A stretch of 64,000 nucleotides of DNA, from NCBI GenBank assembly GCA_027484825.1, contig JAIXSE010000019.1, forward strand, positions 23,565-87,564. Direction: 5' to 3'. Below are positions 14,199 to 23,338 of the stretch, in pieces. Each line of letters opens with the position of its first letter. The first letter of the stretch is position 1. This DNA comes from Rubrivivax sp. GTDB lineage: Bacteria; Pseudomonadota; Gammaproteobacteria; Burkholderiales; Burkholderiaceae_C. The notes below the pieces were generated by a model. It was not told where the DNA came from, searched no databases, and worked only from the letters and a program-made list of their open reading frames with translations. A program made the translations under genes and the position numbers.

Positions 14199-16256
14199 AT
14201 GACTTCGCCTGCCGTTTCCTTGCTCAATCGCGAACAAGCCATCCTCGAATTCAATCGGCGTGTGTTGGCCCAGGCCCAGCGCAAGGACGTCCCGCTGCTG
14301 GAGCGGCTGCGCTACATCTGCATCGTGTCGTCCAACCTGGACGAGTTCTTCGAGGTGCGCTTTGCCGACATGCTGGATGCCCAGCGCGACGGCAGCGGCC
14401 TGGTGAGCTCCCGCGATGTGGAGCGTGTGGCCCGCGCCGCCCATGAGCTGATCGACCAGCAGTACGGCATCTTCAACGACCAGGTCATGCCCGCGCTGCG
14501 CGAGCACCGGATCCAGATCCTCAACCATGCCGACCGCACGCCCGAGCAGCGCGCCTGGGTGGCCCGCTTCTTCGAGCGGGAAGTGCGGCCGCTGCTGGTG
14601 CCGGTGGGCCTGGACCCCGCCCATCCGTTTCCGCAAGTGGCCAACAAGTCGCTGCATTTTGTGGCCCGTCTGTCGGGCAAGGACGCGCTGGGCCGCGACA
14701 CCCGCATCGCCATCGTCAAGGTGCCCCGGGTGTTGCCGCGGGTCATCAAGCTGCCGACCGAGATCAGCAGCGGCGGCCAGAGCTTCGTGCTGCTCACCAG
14801 CGTGATCCGGGCCCATCTGGAAGAACTGTTCCCCGGCCGCCAGGTGGAGGCGTTTTCGCAGTTCCGCGTCACCCGCGACTCCGACCTGGAAGTGGACGAG
14901 GAAGAAATCGCCAACCTGCGCCATGCCCTGCGCTCGGGCCTGACCACCCGGCATTTCGGCAAGGCGGTGCGGCTGGAGGTGGTGAACACCTGTCCGGAGG
15001 AGCTGTCACGATTCCTGCTGGAGCAGTTCGCGCTTCCGGAAGCCGCCCTGTACCGGGTGAACGGGCCGGTGAACCTGGTGCGGCTCAATGAGCTGATCGA
15101 CCAGACCGACGCCAACGAGCTGCGCTTTCAACCCTACGAACCCAGTTGGCCCGTCCGCCGGCTGCCGCGCGGCAAATCCATCCTCGACAAGCTGCGCAGC
15201 AAGGGCGACATCCTGCTGCACCACCCCTTCGAGAGCTTCGATCCGGTGGTGCAACTGCTGCGCGAGGCGGTGGAAGACCCGGACGTGCTGGCCATCAAGC
15301 AGACCATCTACCGCACCGGCAGCCAGTCGGTGCTGGCGGACCTGCTGATCGAGGCGGCCCGGCGCGGCAAGGAAGTGCTGGCCGTGGTCGAGCTCAAGGC
15401 CCGCTTCGACGAGGAAGCCAACATCAACTGGGCCGAGCGGCTGGAAGCCGTCGGCGCGCAGGTGGTGTACGGGATCGTGGGCCTGAAGACCCATGCGAAG
15501 CTGATGCTGATCACCCGGCGCGAAGGCGGTCGGCTGCGCCGGTATGGCCACCTGTCCACCGGCAACTACAACCCGAAGACGGCGCGCTTCTACACCGACC
15601 TGGGCTACCTCACCGCGGACACCGACCTGACGTCCGACATGGACCTGGTCTTCCGTCAGTTGGCCTCGCTGTCCAAGTTCAAGGCGCCGCGCAAGCTGCT
15701 GCTGGCCCCGTTCAACTTGCATCGCACCATGTGCGAGACGCTGGCCCAGGTTGAGGCCGCTGCCCGGCGCGGCGAGCCGGCACGTGTGGTGCTGAAGATC
15801 AATGCGCTGACCGATGCAGAGCTGATCCAGGCCTTGATCAGCGCCGGTCAGGCGGGCGCCCGCATCGACCTGATCGTGCGCGGCGCCTGCATGCTGCCCC
15901 CGGGTCTGCCCGGCGTCAGCGACAACATCCTGGTGCGCTCAGTCGTGGGGCGCTTCCTGGAGCATTCCCGCATCTTCTATTTCCGCTGGGGCAAGACCGA
16001 GGCGGACGAATCGCTCTATCTCTCCAGTGCCGACTGGATGAGCCGCAACATGCTGCGCCGCATCGAGGTGGCCTGGCCGGTGCTGGATCCGAAGCTGCGC
16101 CAGCGGGTGATCGATGAAGGCCTGGTGCCCTATCTGCACGACACCCGCGACGCCTGGCAACTGCGCTCCGATGGCACCTCCCAACGCGTCAACGGCGTGG
16201 ATGGGGTGAGTGCGCAGCAGGCGCTGATGCGCCTGTTCCACGTCGAAGAGGAGTAA
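14199..16256 (+). CDS. ppk: Polyphosphate kinase 1
   Basis: 685 aa, standard for Ppk1, which reversibly transfers the ATP gamma-phosphate to polyphosphate through a phosphohistidine. Visible family motifs are SNLDEFFEVRFA near the N-terminus, HHPFESFDPVVQLLREA, AIKQTIYRTG, VELKARFDEEANINWA, the VGLKTHAKLMLI and YGHLSTGNYNPKTA segments with the catalytic histidines, and SADWMSRNMLRRIE. No Shine-Dalgarno is visible and a TAGAAT box ends 7 nt before the ATG, so the mRNA may be leaderless. Convergent with ppx 40 bp away. Confidence 0.95.
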   Translation: MTSPAVSLLNREQAILEFNRRVLAQAQRKDVPLLERLRYICIVSSNLDEFFEVRFADMLDAQRDGSGLVSSRDVERVARAAHELIDQQYGIFNDQVMPALREHRIQILNHADRTPEQRAWVARFFEREVRPLLVPVGLDPAHPFPQVANKSLHFVARLSGKDALGRDTRIAIVKVPRVLPRVIKLPTEISSGGQSFVLLTSVIRAHLEELFPGRQVEAFSQFRVTRDSDLEVDEEEIANLRHALRSGLTTRHFGKAVRLEVVNTCPEELSRFLLEQFALPEAALYRVNGPVNLVRLNELIDQTDANELRFQPYEPSWPVRRLPRGKSILDKLRSKGDILLHHPFESFDPVVQLLREAVEDPDVLAIKQTIYRTGSQSVLADLLIEAARRGKEVLAVVELKARFDEEANINWAERLEAVGAQVVYGIVGLKTHAKLMLITRREGGRLRRYGHLSTGNYNPKTARFYTDLGYLTADTDLTSDMDLVFRQLASLSKFKAPRKLLLAPFNLHRTMCETLAQVEAAARRGEPARVVLKINALTDAELIQALISAGQAGARIDLIVRGACMLPPGLPGVSDNILVRSVVGRFLEHSRIFYFRWGKTEADESLYLSSADWMSRNMLRRIEVAWPVLDPKLRQRVIDEGLVPYLHDTRDAWQLRSDGTSQRVNGVDGVSAQQALMRLFHVEEE

Positions 16257-16296
16257 GCGGGACGGCTGCATGGGCAGCACCGCCCCGATGCCCCTA

Positions 16297-17808
16297 TCAA
16301 CCGATCAGTTCCAGCTGGACACGTCCCAGCTTGGCCCAGGCCTCCTGCTCCTCACGCAGCAGGTAATGCGCCCGCGGATGCGCATCCGCCCAGCCCTTGG
16401 CCATGCGAATGGTCACCTGCGGTCCCTGCCGCGTCAGGTGCATGGCGGACGCATCCACCTGCCCGCGGGCATGGCACTTGATGGCCGCCAGGCGCAGGGC
16501 GAGCAGTTGCCAGGTCAGGCTCTCGTCGCGCAACTGATCGTCCAGCTTGCGCAGACCGCCGCGCTGACCCAGGGCCAGGTCTCCCAGCCGACGCAGCTGG
16601 CTTTGCGAAAAGCCCGGGGCATCCAGGTGCGACAGCAGGTAGGCGCTGTGACGGTGGAAGTCGTGGTGCGAGACCATCATGCCGATTTCATGCAGCGCCG
16701 CGGCCCAGCCCAACTCGCGACGCTGTTCTTCATCCGCCTTCGGCAGCAGTTGCTGGTGCAGCTTCAGGGCCACGTCCTGCACCCGCTGCGCCTGCGTACG
16801 GTCCACTGAGAAGCGGCGCTGCAGCTCGGCCACGGACTGCTCGCGCATGTCCCCGCCGGTGCCCAGCAGGGCTGGGTCCAGGCGCGCGGCCAGGTCGAAG
16901 ATCACCCCCTGGCGCAGCGCCCCCTTGGCCGGGGCCAGACGGTCGATGTCGAAGTGGGTCAGCAGGGTGTAGAGGATGCAGAGCCCGCCGGCCACTACGG
17001 CGCGACGGTCTTCCTTCAGGCCCGCCAGCTTGAGCTGGTCCACATGGCCGGCAGCCAGGCATTGCTGGATGCACCAGCGCAGGCCGTCCAGCGTGAGCGT
17101 GCCGTCCGACACCTGGTTGGCCGCCAGGATCTGCGCCACCGCCCCCACCGTGCCGGACGAACCCAGCGCAGCGCGCCAGCGCGGCTGTGCCGTGTGACGG
17201 GCGAATTCGGTCAGCGCCTCTTCCAGTTCGGCGCCAGCCGCCACCTGGGCGGCGCGGAAGGCCTCCGCCGTGAAGCGGCCGTCCGGGAAGAAGCGCATCG
17301 ACAGGCTGACGCTGCCCACCTGGAACGATTCCGCCTTGAGCGGCTGGGTCCCGCGGCCCAGGATCATTTCGGTGGAGCGACCGCCGATGTCGATCACCAG
17401 GCGCGGATCTTCCGAGGCCTGCAGCCGGCACACGCCAGCGTAGATCAGGCGGGCCTCTTCACGGCCGGAGATGACTTCGATCGGATAGCCCAGCACCTCC
17501 TGGGCGCGCTCCAGGAAGGCATTGCGGTTGCGCGCCTCCCGCAGGGTCTGGGTGGCCACCGCCCGCACCTGGCGCGCGGGTACGCCTTCCAGGCGGGCCG
17601 CAAAGCGGCGCAGGCAGGCCAGCCCACGTTCAGTGGCCTCATCGGTGAGCATGCTCTGCGCATCCAGCCCGGCGCCCAGGCGCACGGTTTCCTTCAGATA
17701 GTCCTGTCGCCGGTACTGGCCATGTTGCAGGTGGGCGATCTCCAGCCGGAAGCTGTTGGATCCCATGTCGATGGCGGCCAGGATGGGGGGGACTTGCGCT
17801 TGATTCAT
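16297..17808 (-). CDS. ppx: Exopolyphosphatase / pppGpp phosphohydrolase
   Basis: 503 aa from ATG 17808. ASKHA-fold motifs are clear: AAIDMGSNSFRLEIAHL, the VRAVATQTLREARNR segment, SGREEARLIYAG, VIDIGGRSTEMILG and GSSGTVGA; the C-terminal HD-like part has AALHEIGMMVSHHDFHRHSAYLL. Ppx removes terminal phosphates from polyphosphate. The frame extends upstream; ATG 17817 and ATG 17856 are alternative starts, but the one chosen places the first motif where it is in the family. Its neighbour ppk makes the substrate; the two converge rather than form an operon as in E. coli. Confidence 0.92.
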   Translation of the reverse strand: MNQAQVPPILAAIDMGSNSFRLEIAHLQHGQYRRQDYLKETVRLGAGLDAQSMLTDEATERGLACLRRFAARLEGVPARQVRAVATQTLREARNRNAFLERAQEVLGYPIEVISGREEARLIYAGVCRLQASEDPRLVIDIGGRSTEMILGRGTQPLKAESFQVGSVSLSMRFFPDGRFTAEAFRAAQVAAGAELEEALTEFARHTAQPRWRAALGSSGTVGAVAQILAANQVSDGTLTLDGLRWCIQQCLAAGHVDQLKLAGLKEDRRAVVAGGLCILYTLLTHFDIDRLAPAKGALRQGVIFDLAARLDPALLGTGGDMREQSVAELQRRFSVDRTQAQRVQDVALKLHQQLLPKADEEQRRELGWAAALHEIGMMVSHHDFHRHSAYLLSHLDAPGFSQSQLRRLGDLALGQRGGLRKLDDQLRDESLTWQLLALRLAAIKCHARGQVDASAMHLTRQGPQVTIRMAKGWADAHPRAHYLLREEQEAWAKLGRVQLELIG

Positions 17809-17970
17809 GCGGCGCATTGTCGCGGGGAAACTGTGTGTTTTCGTGTCGAGCGTCATCGGACGAGTTTCCCTAGAATCGCCCGGCCCTCTTGTCCTCAATG
17901 CTCAACAACAGGCCGGCTTGCCTGCGTGCATCGACCCGGCCCCACAACCTGGACTTCCAAGGAGACCTGC

Positions 17971-18840
17971 ATGACGACCGAAGATTTCGACAGCCTGGTG
18001 CCCCAACGCTCATTCAGCCGTCGCGACTTTGTCGGAACGGCGGTGGGCAGCGGTTTTGCCGCCGCCGTGCTGCCGGTGAGCGCGCAGACCGTCACCACCG
18101 ACACCCAGGGCCTGGACGCCGGCCCGGTCACCGTGCCGGTGGGCGACTTCAAGCTGCCGGCCTACGCCGCACGGCCCGCCGGCAAGAAGAACGCCCCGGT
18201 GGTGCTGGTCATCAGCGAAATCTTCGGGGTGCATGAGCACATTGCGGATGTCGCACGGCGCTTTGCCAAGCTGGGTTACTTCGCCATCGCCCCCGAGCTG
18301 TTCGTGCGCCAGGGCGACGCCAAATCGGTGACCGACATCGCCCGCCTGATGTCCGAGATCATCAGCAAGGTGCCGGACGAGCAGGTGATGCGCGACCTGG
18401 ACGCCACCGTCGCCTGGGCCAAGACCCAGGGCGGCAACACCGCGCATCTGGGCATCACCGGCTTTTGCTGGGGCGGACGCATCACCTGGCTGTATGCCGC
18501 CCACAACCCGCAGGTGAAGGCTGGTGTGGCCTGGTATGGACGGCTGCAGGGCACGTCCACCCCGCTGACACCCAAGCATCCGATCGATGTGGTGGCACAG
18601 CTCAAGGCCCCGGTGCTGGGGCTGTATGGCGGGCAGGACGGTGGCATTCCGGTCGCCAGCGTCGCGGCCATGCAGGAAGCCCTGCAGCAGGGCAGCGCCG
18701 CCGCCAGGGCCAGCGAATTCGTGGTCTACAAGGAAGTCGGCCACGCCTTTCATGCCGATTACCGCCCCAGCTATCGCGCCGAGGCCGCCAAGGACGGCTG
18801 GACCCGGTGCCTGGCCTGGTTCAAGCAGCACGGCGTCTGA
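17971..18840 (+). CDS. Dienelactone-hydrolase-family protein with a Tat signal
   Basis: 289 aa from ATG 17971, preceded by AAGGAGACCTGC. Residues 1-37 form a twin-arginine signal (SRRDFVGTAVGSGFAAAVLPVSA), so the protein is exported folded. The alpha/beta-hydrolase domain has VVLVISEIFGVHEHI, the nucleophile Cys in GFCWGG, the acid in LYGGQDGGIP and the His in GHAFHADYRPSY, i.e. the Cys-Asp-His triad of dienelactone hydrolases. The natural substrate is unknown; carboxymethylenebutenolidase is the usual label. A TAGAAT -10 box sits at 17871-17876, giving a roughly 90-nt leader. Confidence 0.9.
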   Translation: MTTEDFDSLVPQRSFSRRDFVGTAVGSGFAAAVLPVSAQTVTTDTQGLDAGPVTVPVGDFKLPAYAARPAGKKNAPVVLVISEIFGVHEHIADVARRFAKLGYFAIAPELFVRQGDAKSVTDIARLMSEIISKVPDEQVMRDLDATVAWAKTQGGNTAHLGITGFCWGGRITWLYAAHNPQVKAGVAWYGRLQGTSTPLTPKHPIDVVAQLKAPVLGLYGGQDGGIPVASVAAMQEALQQGSAAARASEFVVYKEVGHAFHADYRPSYRAEAAKDGWTRCLAWFKQHGV

Positions 18841-18937
18841 CCGTCTTCCACGCCCACCCATCCGCATGGGCGATGCTCGCCCCGTCCTGCGGCGGGAGGG
18901 GCTTGACGAGTCTGAGACAATTTTGAGATCCCATACC

Positions 18938-18965
18938 GGCGCACCCTCCGTGGTGCGCCTTTTTT
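18938..18965 (+). terminator. Intrinsic terminator directly before the ZIP transporter start
   Basis: GGCGCACC-CTCCGT-GGTGCGCC followed by six T. It ends the hydrolase transcript, 98 nt after its stop, but the T-tract ends only 4 nt before the ATG (18970) of the next gene on the same strand. Confidence 0.85.
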
Positions 18966-18969
18966 GTCC

Positions 18970-19746
18970 ATGACCCTGTTCTATATCCTGCTCGTCACCC
19001 TGGCCGGCGGCGTGGCATCCGTCTCGATCGCAGCGATGCTGACGGTCGGGCTGCTGAGCCGCATCGTCAAGCATCTGGTGAGCCTGTCGACCGGGGTGCT
19101 GCTGTCCACCGCCCTGCTGCATGTGCTGCCCGAGGCGTTCGAGAGCGGCGCGGACCCCCACACCCTGTTCCTGGTGCTGCTGGGCGGCCTGATGTTCTTC
19201 TTCCTGCTGGAAAAGGCCGAGCTATACCGCCACACCCATCACCATGAGGGTGACGGACATCACCACCATCACCACTTCGACCAGGAACAGGCCGGGCGGG
19301 GCGGTCTGTCGGTGCTGGTGGGCGACAGCATCCACAATTTCTGCGACGGCATCATCATCGCCGCCGCCTTCCTGGTGGACCATCACCTGGGCTGGGTGAC
19401 CGCCATGGCCATCGTGGCGCATGAGATTCCGCAGGAGGTGGGCGACTACATCGTGCTGCTCAATGCCGGCTTCTCGCGTCGCAAGGCCTTGCTGTTCAAT
19501 GCCGTGTCCGGACTGGCCGCGGTGGCGGGGGGCTTGCTCGGCTACTTCATCGTCGGGCCCTGGCAGGCGATGTTCCCTTATCTGCTGGTCGCGGCCTCCA
19601 GCAGCTTTGTGTATGTGTCGGTGGCCGACCTGATTCCGCAGCTGCAGCGCCGTCTGCCGATGAAGGACACCGCCTTGCAATTGCTGTGGCTGGGCGTGGG
19701 GATTGCCTTTGTGATCATCGTGGTGGGCGGCAAGCACAGTCACTGA
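18970..19746 (+). CDS. ZIP-family metal transporter
   Basis: 258 aa from ATG 18970 (a TTG two codons upstream is also in frame). About eight hydrophobic segments. The His-rich loop between TM3 and TM4 (residues 88-102, HTHHHEGDGHHHHHH) is typical of ZIP proteins. The metal-site motifs are HNFCDGIIIAAAF (122-134) and HEIPQEVGDY (151-160). Likely imports zinc or another divalent cation across the inner membrane. An intrinsic terminator hairpin lies immediately upstream of the start and no ribosome binding site is visible, so expression may be controlled at that hairpin. The assignment to the family is strong; the metal is inferred. Confidence 0.9.
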   Translation: MTLFYILLVTLAGGVASVSIAAMLTVGLLSRIVKHLVSLSTGVLLSTALLHVLPEAFESGADPHTLFLVLLGGLMFFFLLEKAELYRHTHHHEGDGHHHHHHFDQEQAGRGGLSVLVGDSIHNFCDGIIIAAAFLVDHHLGWVTAMAIVAHEIPQEVGDYIVLLNAGFSRRKALLFNAVSGLAAVAGGLLGYFIVGPWQAMFPYLLVAASSSFVYVSVADLIPQLQRRLPMKDTALQLLWLGVGIAFVIIVVGGKHSH

Positions 19747-19832
19747 GTTGACATTCGTCACCATGGGGTCACCATGGCGGCGCCAGACTTCGGCTGGTAC
19801 ACCACGACTCGTCCCGATCCAGGAGGTCCGCC

Positions 19833-20267
19833 ATGTTCCAACGCATCCTCGTCCCGACCGACGGTTCTGACATCACCGCCAAGGCCGTCGAGACCGCCGT
19901 GCAACTGGCCCGCTTTCATGGCGCCCGGCTGTTTGCCGTGAGCGTGAAGGAGCCGTTTCCCTACAGTGCGGTGTCTGAAATGCAGCCCACGCCGCCGCAG
20001 GAATTCTTCGACGCGCAGGAACGCATCGCCCAGGAGCGGCTGAGCCATGTGGTGGAGGCTGCCAAGGAGGCCGGCGTGGAGGTGGAGACCGAGAGCATGG
20101 AAGCGCTGCACGCCTGGGAGGCCATCATCGAGCATGCCGGGAAGGTCCATGCCGACCTGCTGGTCATGGGCTCGCATGGTCGCAAGGGCTTCACCGCGCT
20201 GCTGCTGGGCAGCGAGACCCAGAAGGTGCTCAGCCACTGCCAGTTCCCGGTCTTGGTCGTGCGCTGA
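19833..20267 (+). CDS. Universal stress protein (UspA family)
   Basis: 144 aa, a single Usp domain. The N-terminal strand RILVPTDGSDITAKAVETAVQLA and the ATP-binding signature G-2x-G-9x-G(S/T) in MGSHGRKGFTALLLGSETQKVL indicate the nucleotide-binding class. The ATG has GGAGGTCCGCC upstream, a strong ribosome binding site. Single gene between the ZIP transporter and sseA. Usp proteins respond to stress; no specific partner is indicated here. Confidence 0.9.
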   Translation: MFQRILVPTDGSDITAKAVETAVQLARFHGARLFAVSVKEPFPYSAVSEMQPTPPQEFFDAQERIAQERLSHVVEAAKEAGVEVETESMEALHAWEAIIEHAGKVHADLLVMGSHGRKGFTALLLGSETQKVLSHCQFPVLVVR

Positions 20268-20302
20268 GCCGGGGGGGGGCGCCTGGCCTGCGCCGTCGTC
20301 GG

Positions 20303-21163
20303 TCAGCCGCGTGCCAGCGGCATCCGCGGGTCGGCGCTCCATTCACTCCACGAGCCGGGGTAAAGACGGCTTCCCGTCAGCCCGGCGTGGTGCATGGCCA
20401 GCAGGTTGTGGCAGGCGGTGACGCCGGAGCCGCATTGGTGCACGGTGTTGCTGGCCGGGAACGCCCCCATCAATTGCTCGAACTCCGCCTTCAGCTCGGC
20501 GGCAGGCCGAAAGCGCCCGGTCGTGTCCAGATTGGTCTTGAAGAAGCGGTGGCTCGCGCCGGGAATGTGGCCCGCCTGACGGTCCAGCGGTTCGACCTCA
20601 CCGCGAAAACGCTCGCCGGCGCGGGCGTCCACCAGCCGTACCCGTCCGAGCGCGGCCAGCAGGTCCTGCTTGGACCAGGGCTGTTCCAGCGCAGGCCCGG
20701 CAACGAACGCTCCGGGTTGTGACACCGGCGCATCGGTGCTGATCTCGCCACCGGCCGCCTGCCAGGCCGCAAAGCCGCCGTCCAGCACCGCCACGGCCTC
20801 ATGGCCCAGCCAGCGCAGCATCCACCAGAGCCGGGCGGCATACATGCCGTCGGCAGCGTCGTAAGCGACCACTTGCCGGCCCGCTCGCAGGCCCAGCCGC
20901 GCCATCAGCGCTGCAAAAGCCTCCCGGTCCGGCAACGGATGCCGACCGAAGAACCGGTCTCCTTGCTCCCGCGGGCCGCTCAGGTCCCGATCCAGGTGCA
21001 GATAGTGCGCGCCGGGCAGGTGTCCGGCCGCATGCTGGGATTCCCCCAACCCCGTGTTGGCCAGATCGAACCGTACGTCCATCACCAGGGGCGGTGAGGG
21101 GGCTTTCAGCAGCGTGCGCAGGGTGGAGGCATCGATCAGGCTGGTGAAGACGGCGTCGGTCAT
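20303..21163 (-). CDS. sseA: 3-mercaptopyruvate/thiosulfate sulfurtransferase
   Basis: 286 aa with two rhodanese domains. The C-terminal domain has the active-site loop CGSGVTAC, the form associated with mercaptopyruvate sulfurtransferases, with the Cys that carries the persulfide. The N-terminal rhodanese repeat (VMDVRFDLANTG, AGHLPGAHYLHLDRDLSG) is catalytically inactive, as usual. Cytoplasmic enzyme in cysteine and sulfur metabolism. It follows the EamA gene 19 nt downstream on the same strand, so the two may be cotranscribed. Confidence 0.9.
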   Translation of the reverse strand: MTDAVFTSLIDASTLRTLLKAPSPPLVMDVRFDLANTGLGESQHAAGHLPGAHYLHLDRDLSGPREQGDRFFGRHPLPDREAFAALMARLGLRAGRQVVAYDAADGMYAARLWWMLRWLGHEAVAVLDGGFAAWQAAGGEISTDAPVSQPGAFVAGPALEQPWSKQDLLAALGRVRLVDARAGERFRGEVEPLDRQAGHIPGASHRFFKTNLDTTGRFRPAAELKAEFEQLMGAFPASNTVHQCGSGVTACHNLLAMHHAGLTGSRLYPGSWSEWSADPRMPLARG

Positions 21164-21182
21164 GGTCAGGACAGGTCAGGCT

Positions 21183-22085
21183 TCAGGATTCACTCACCGA
21201 GTGTTGCTCATCCCGCGGCGTATTGCGAGCCCGCAGCAGGGTCGCCCCCAGGCCGGCCACCACGATCAGGCCAATGCCAGCCCAGGCGGTCCAGGGCAGC
21301 AGGTCCTGGAAGATCAATACGCTGTAGAGCGCGGAAAACACGATCCCCAAGTATTGCAGCGACGCATTCACCAGCGGTTTACCGATGCTGTAGGCGCGGG
21401 TCATGAGCAGCTGCGCGCCGGTCGCCAGCACGCCGACGGCCAGCAGCAGCGCCGCGCCGGTCCAGGTGTGGCCATGCCAGCCGCCTGCCGTGGCCAGGCT
21501 CACCAGCGCTCCGGCCACCGCGCCCCCCATCGAGAAATAGAACACCACCCGGTATTCCGGTTCCCCGACGCGGCCCAGCGCCGTCACCTGCAGATAGGCC
21601 ATGGCGGACAGCATGCCGGAGGCCAGACCCGCCAGGCCATGCCAGAACTGGTCTTCACTCATGCTGGGGCGCAGCACCAGGGCCACACCGACGAAGCCGA
21701 TCAGCACCGTGGTGATCAGCCGCGGGTCCACCCGCGCGCCGCCCATCATCACCGCTCCGCCAATCAGGAACAGGGCCATCCAGATGGACGACATGTAGTT
21801 GAGCGTCATGGCCGTGGCCAGCGGCAGCTTGCTGATGGCGTAGAACCAGAGCGAGAGTGCGATCACCCCCGACAAACTGCGCCAGAAGTGCATCGCCGGC
21901 ACCTGGGTCTTCAGGGTCAGGCCTTTGGAGCGCGCCAGGGTGAATAGCGCCAGCGTGCCGACGAGGCCGCGATACATCACGATCTCACCGGCGCTGTAGC
22001 CGAAATGCAGGGAGGCGACTTTGACGCACAGTCCCATGGTGGCGAACAGCAGCGTCGCCAGCACCATCAGAAGGGGAGCAGACAT
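21183..22085 (-). CDS. DMT-superfamily (EamA) transporter
   Basis: 300 aa from ATG 22085; the frame is open further upstream but that region lies beyond the predicted terminator and adds no hydrophobic segment. Ten transmembrane helices in two EamA repeats (MSAPLLMVLATLLFATMGLCVKVAS for the first helix; the second repeat starts around GHTWTGAALLLAVG). Drug/metabolite transporters of this type export small molecules; the substrate cannot be read from sequence. Upstream of sseA on the same strand. Confidence 0.85.
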   Translation of the reverse strand: MSAPLLMVLATLLFATMGLCVKVASLHFGYSAGEIVMYRGLVGTLALFTLARSKGLTLKTQVPAMHFWRSLSGVIALSLWFYAISKLPLATAMTLNYMSSIWMALFLIGGAVMMGGARVDPRLITTVLIGFVGVALVLRPSMSEDQFWHGLAGLASGMLSAMAYLQVTALGRVGEPEYRVVFYFSMGGAVAGALVSLATAGGWHGHTWTGAALLLAVGVLATGAQLLMTRAYSIGKPLVNASLQYLGIVFSALYSVLIFQDLLPWTAWAGIGLIVVAGLGATLLRARNTPRDEQHSVSES

Positions 22086-22111
22086 GCCGCTGATTCTCTG
22101 CCCAAAATGAA

Positions 22112-22133
22112 ACGCCCCGCGAGGGCGGGGCGT
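22112..22133 (-). terminator. Hairpin downstream of the Rieske oxygenase gene
   Basis: On the minus strand ACGCCCCGC-CCTC-GCGGGGCGT is followed by TTCATTTT, a 9-bp GC-rich stem with an interrupted T-rich tail. It separates the Rieske gene from the EamA gene. Confidence 0.6.
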
Positions 22134-22210
22134 GGTGCGTCTGCCGAAGCGCGGCAGGGCGGGGCGGTCTGCGGACCAGGCGGCGCGTGGGCCAGCGCCC
22201 GCAGCTGCGT

Positions 22211-23338
22211 TCAGCGCTTCATCAAGCCGCGGTACCACTCATGGAAGTGTTTCATGCCGTCTTCCATGGGGGACTGGTAGGGGCCGACCTCATTGTCGCC
22301 ACGCTCCATCAAGGCCTTGCGGCCAGCGTCCATGCGCAGGGCGATCTCATCATCTTCCACGCAGGTTTCCATATAGGCGGCCTGCTGGGCCTCGACGAAC
22401 TCCCGCTCGAAAGCGACGATTTCCTCGGGGTAGTAGAACTCGACGATGTTGGTCGTCTTCTGCGGGCCGCGCGGGAACAGCGTGGAGATCACCAGCACGT
22501 TGGGATACCACTCCACCATGATGTTGGGGTAGTAGGTCAGCCAGATCGCGCCCTGCTTGGGGGCCTCGCCCTGGTTGAAGCCCAGTACCTGCTGATGCCA
22601 CTTCTCGTACACGGCGGAGCCGGGCTTGGTCAGCGCCTTGTTCACGCCCACGGTCTGCACGGAATAGTCGCGCGCGAATTCCCAGGCCAGGTCTTCACAG
22701 GTGACGAACTGCCCCAGGCCCGGGTGGAACGGGCCGACGTGGTAGTCCTCCAGATAGACCTCGATGAAGGTCTTCCAGTTGTAGTCGCATTCGTGCACCT
22801 GGATGCGGTCCAGCTGGTAGCCGCTGAAGTCCAGCGCGCCGCGCGGGCCCAGGCCGGCCAGGTCTCCAGCAATGTCGCGGCCGTTGTCCTCGAACAGCAG
22901 GCCATTCCATTCCCGCACACCGTAGCGGTTCAGATGCAGGCAGGGGTCCTGCTTGAAGTGGGGGGCTCCGACCAACTGGCCCTTGAGGTCGTAGGTCCAG
23001 CGGTGCAGCGGGCAGACGATGTTGCTGCGCGTATTGCCGCGGCCGCGCAGCATCACGGCCTGGCGGTGTCGGCAGATGTTGGAGATGAGCTCCACCCCCT
23101 GCGGACCGTCGGCGCGGCGCACCAGGGCGCGGCCTTCGCCTTCCTGGGGCAGGGCGTAGTAGTCGCCGACCTCGGGCACGGCGAGTGCGTGCCCCAGATA
23201 GCGGGGACCATGCTGGAAGATCAGTTCCTGTTCCCGGCGGAACAGGTCCTCGTCGAAGTAGGAAGTGACTGGCAGCTGGGTGACAGAGGGGGCCGTGCTG
23301 CGTTCAAGGGCGCTGAGAGGGATGCTCAGGTCGGACAT
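22211..23338 (-). CDS. Rieske [2Fe-2S] ring-hydroxylating oxygenase, large subunit family
   Basis: 375 aa from ATG 23338. The Rieske cluster motif is C-R-H-x17-C-P-L-H (ICRHRQAV...IVCPLHRWTYD). The C-terminal catalytic domain has the mononuclear-iron site signature in NWKTFIEVYLEDYHVGPFHPGLG (D-Y-H-x4-H) and a later acidic ligand around DDEIALRMDAGR. Such enzymes hydroxylate or demethylate aromatic or quaternary-amine substrates. No reductase or ferredoxin gene adjoins it, so the electron donor is encoded elsewhere. Substrate unknown; a choline- or carnitine-type monooxygenase role is one possibility. Confidence 0.88.
   Translation of the reverse strand: MSDLSIPLSALERSTAPSVTQLPVTSYFDEDLFRREQELIFQHGPRYLGHALAVPEVGDYYALPQEGEGRALVRRADGPQGVELISNICRHRQAVMLRGRGNTRSNIVCPLHRWTYDLKGQLVGAPHFKQDPCLHLNRYGVREWNGLLFEDNGRDIAGDLAGLGPRGALDFSGYQLDRIQVHECDYNWKTFIEVYLEDYHVGPFHPGLGQFVTCEDLAWEFARDYSVQTVGVNKALTKPGSAVYEKWHQQVLGFNQGEAPKQGAIWLTYYPNIMVEWYPNVLVISTLFPRGPQKTTNIVEFYYPEEIVAFEREFVEAQQAAYMETCVEDDEIALRMDAGRKALMERGDNEVGPYQSPMEDGMKHFHEWYRGLMKR

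Noticed and set aside
19741..19832. Possible regulatory RNA between the ZIP transporter and uspA
   Set aside because: The gap is short, has no clear hairpin with a T-tract and is explained by the uspA promoter region and ribosome binding site.
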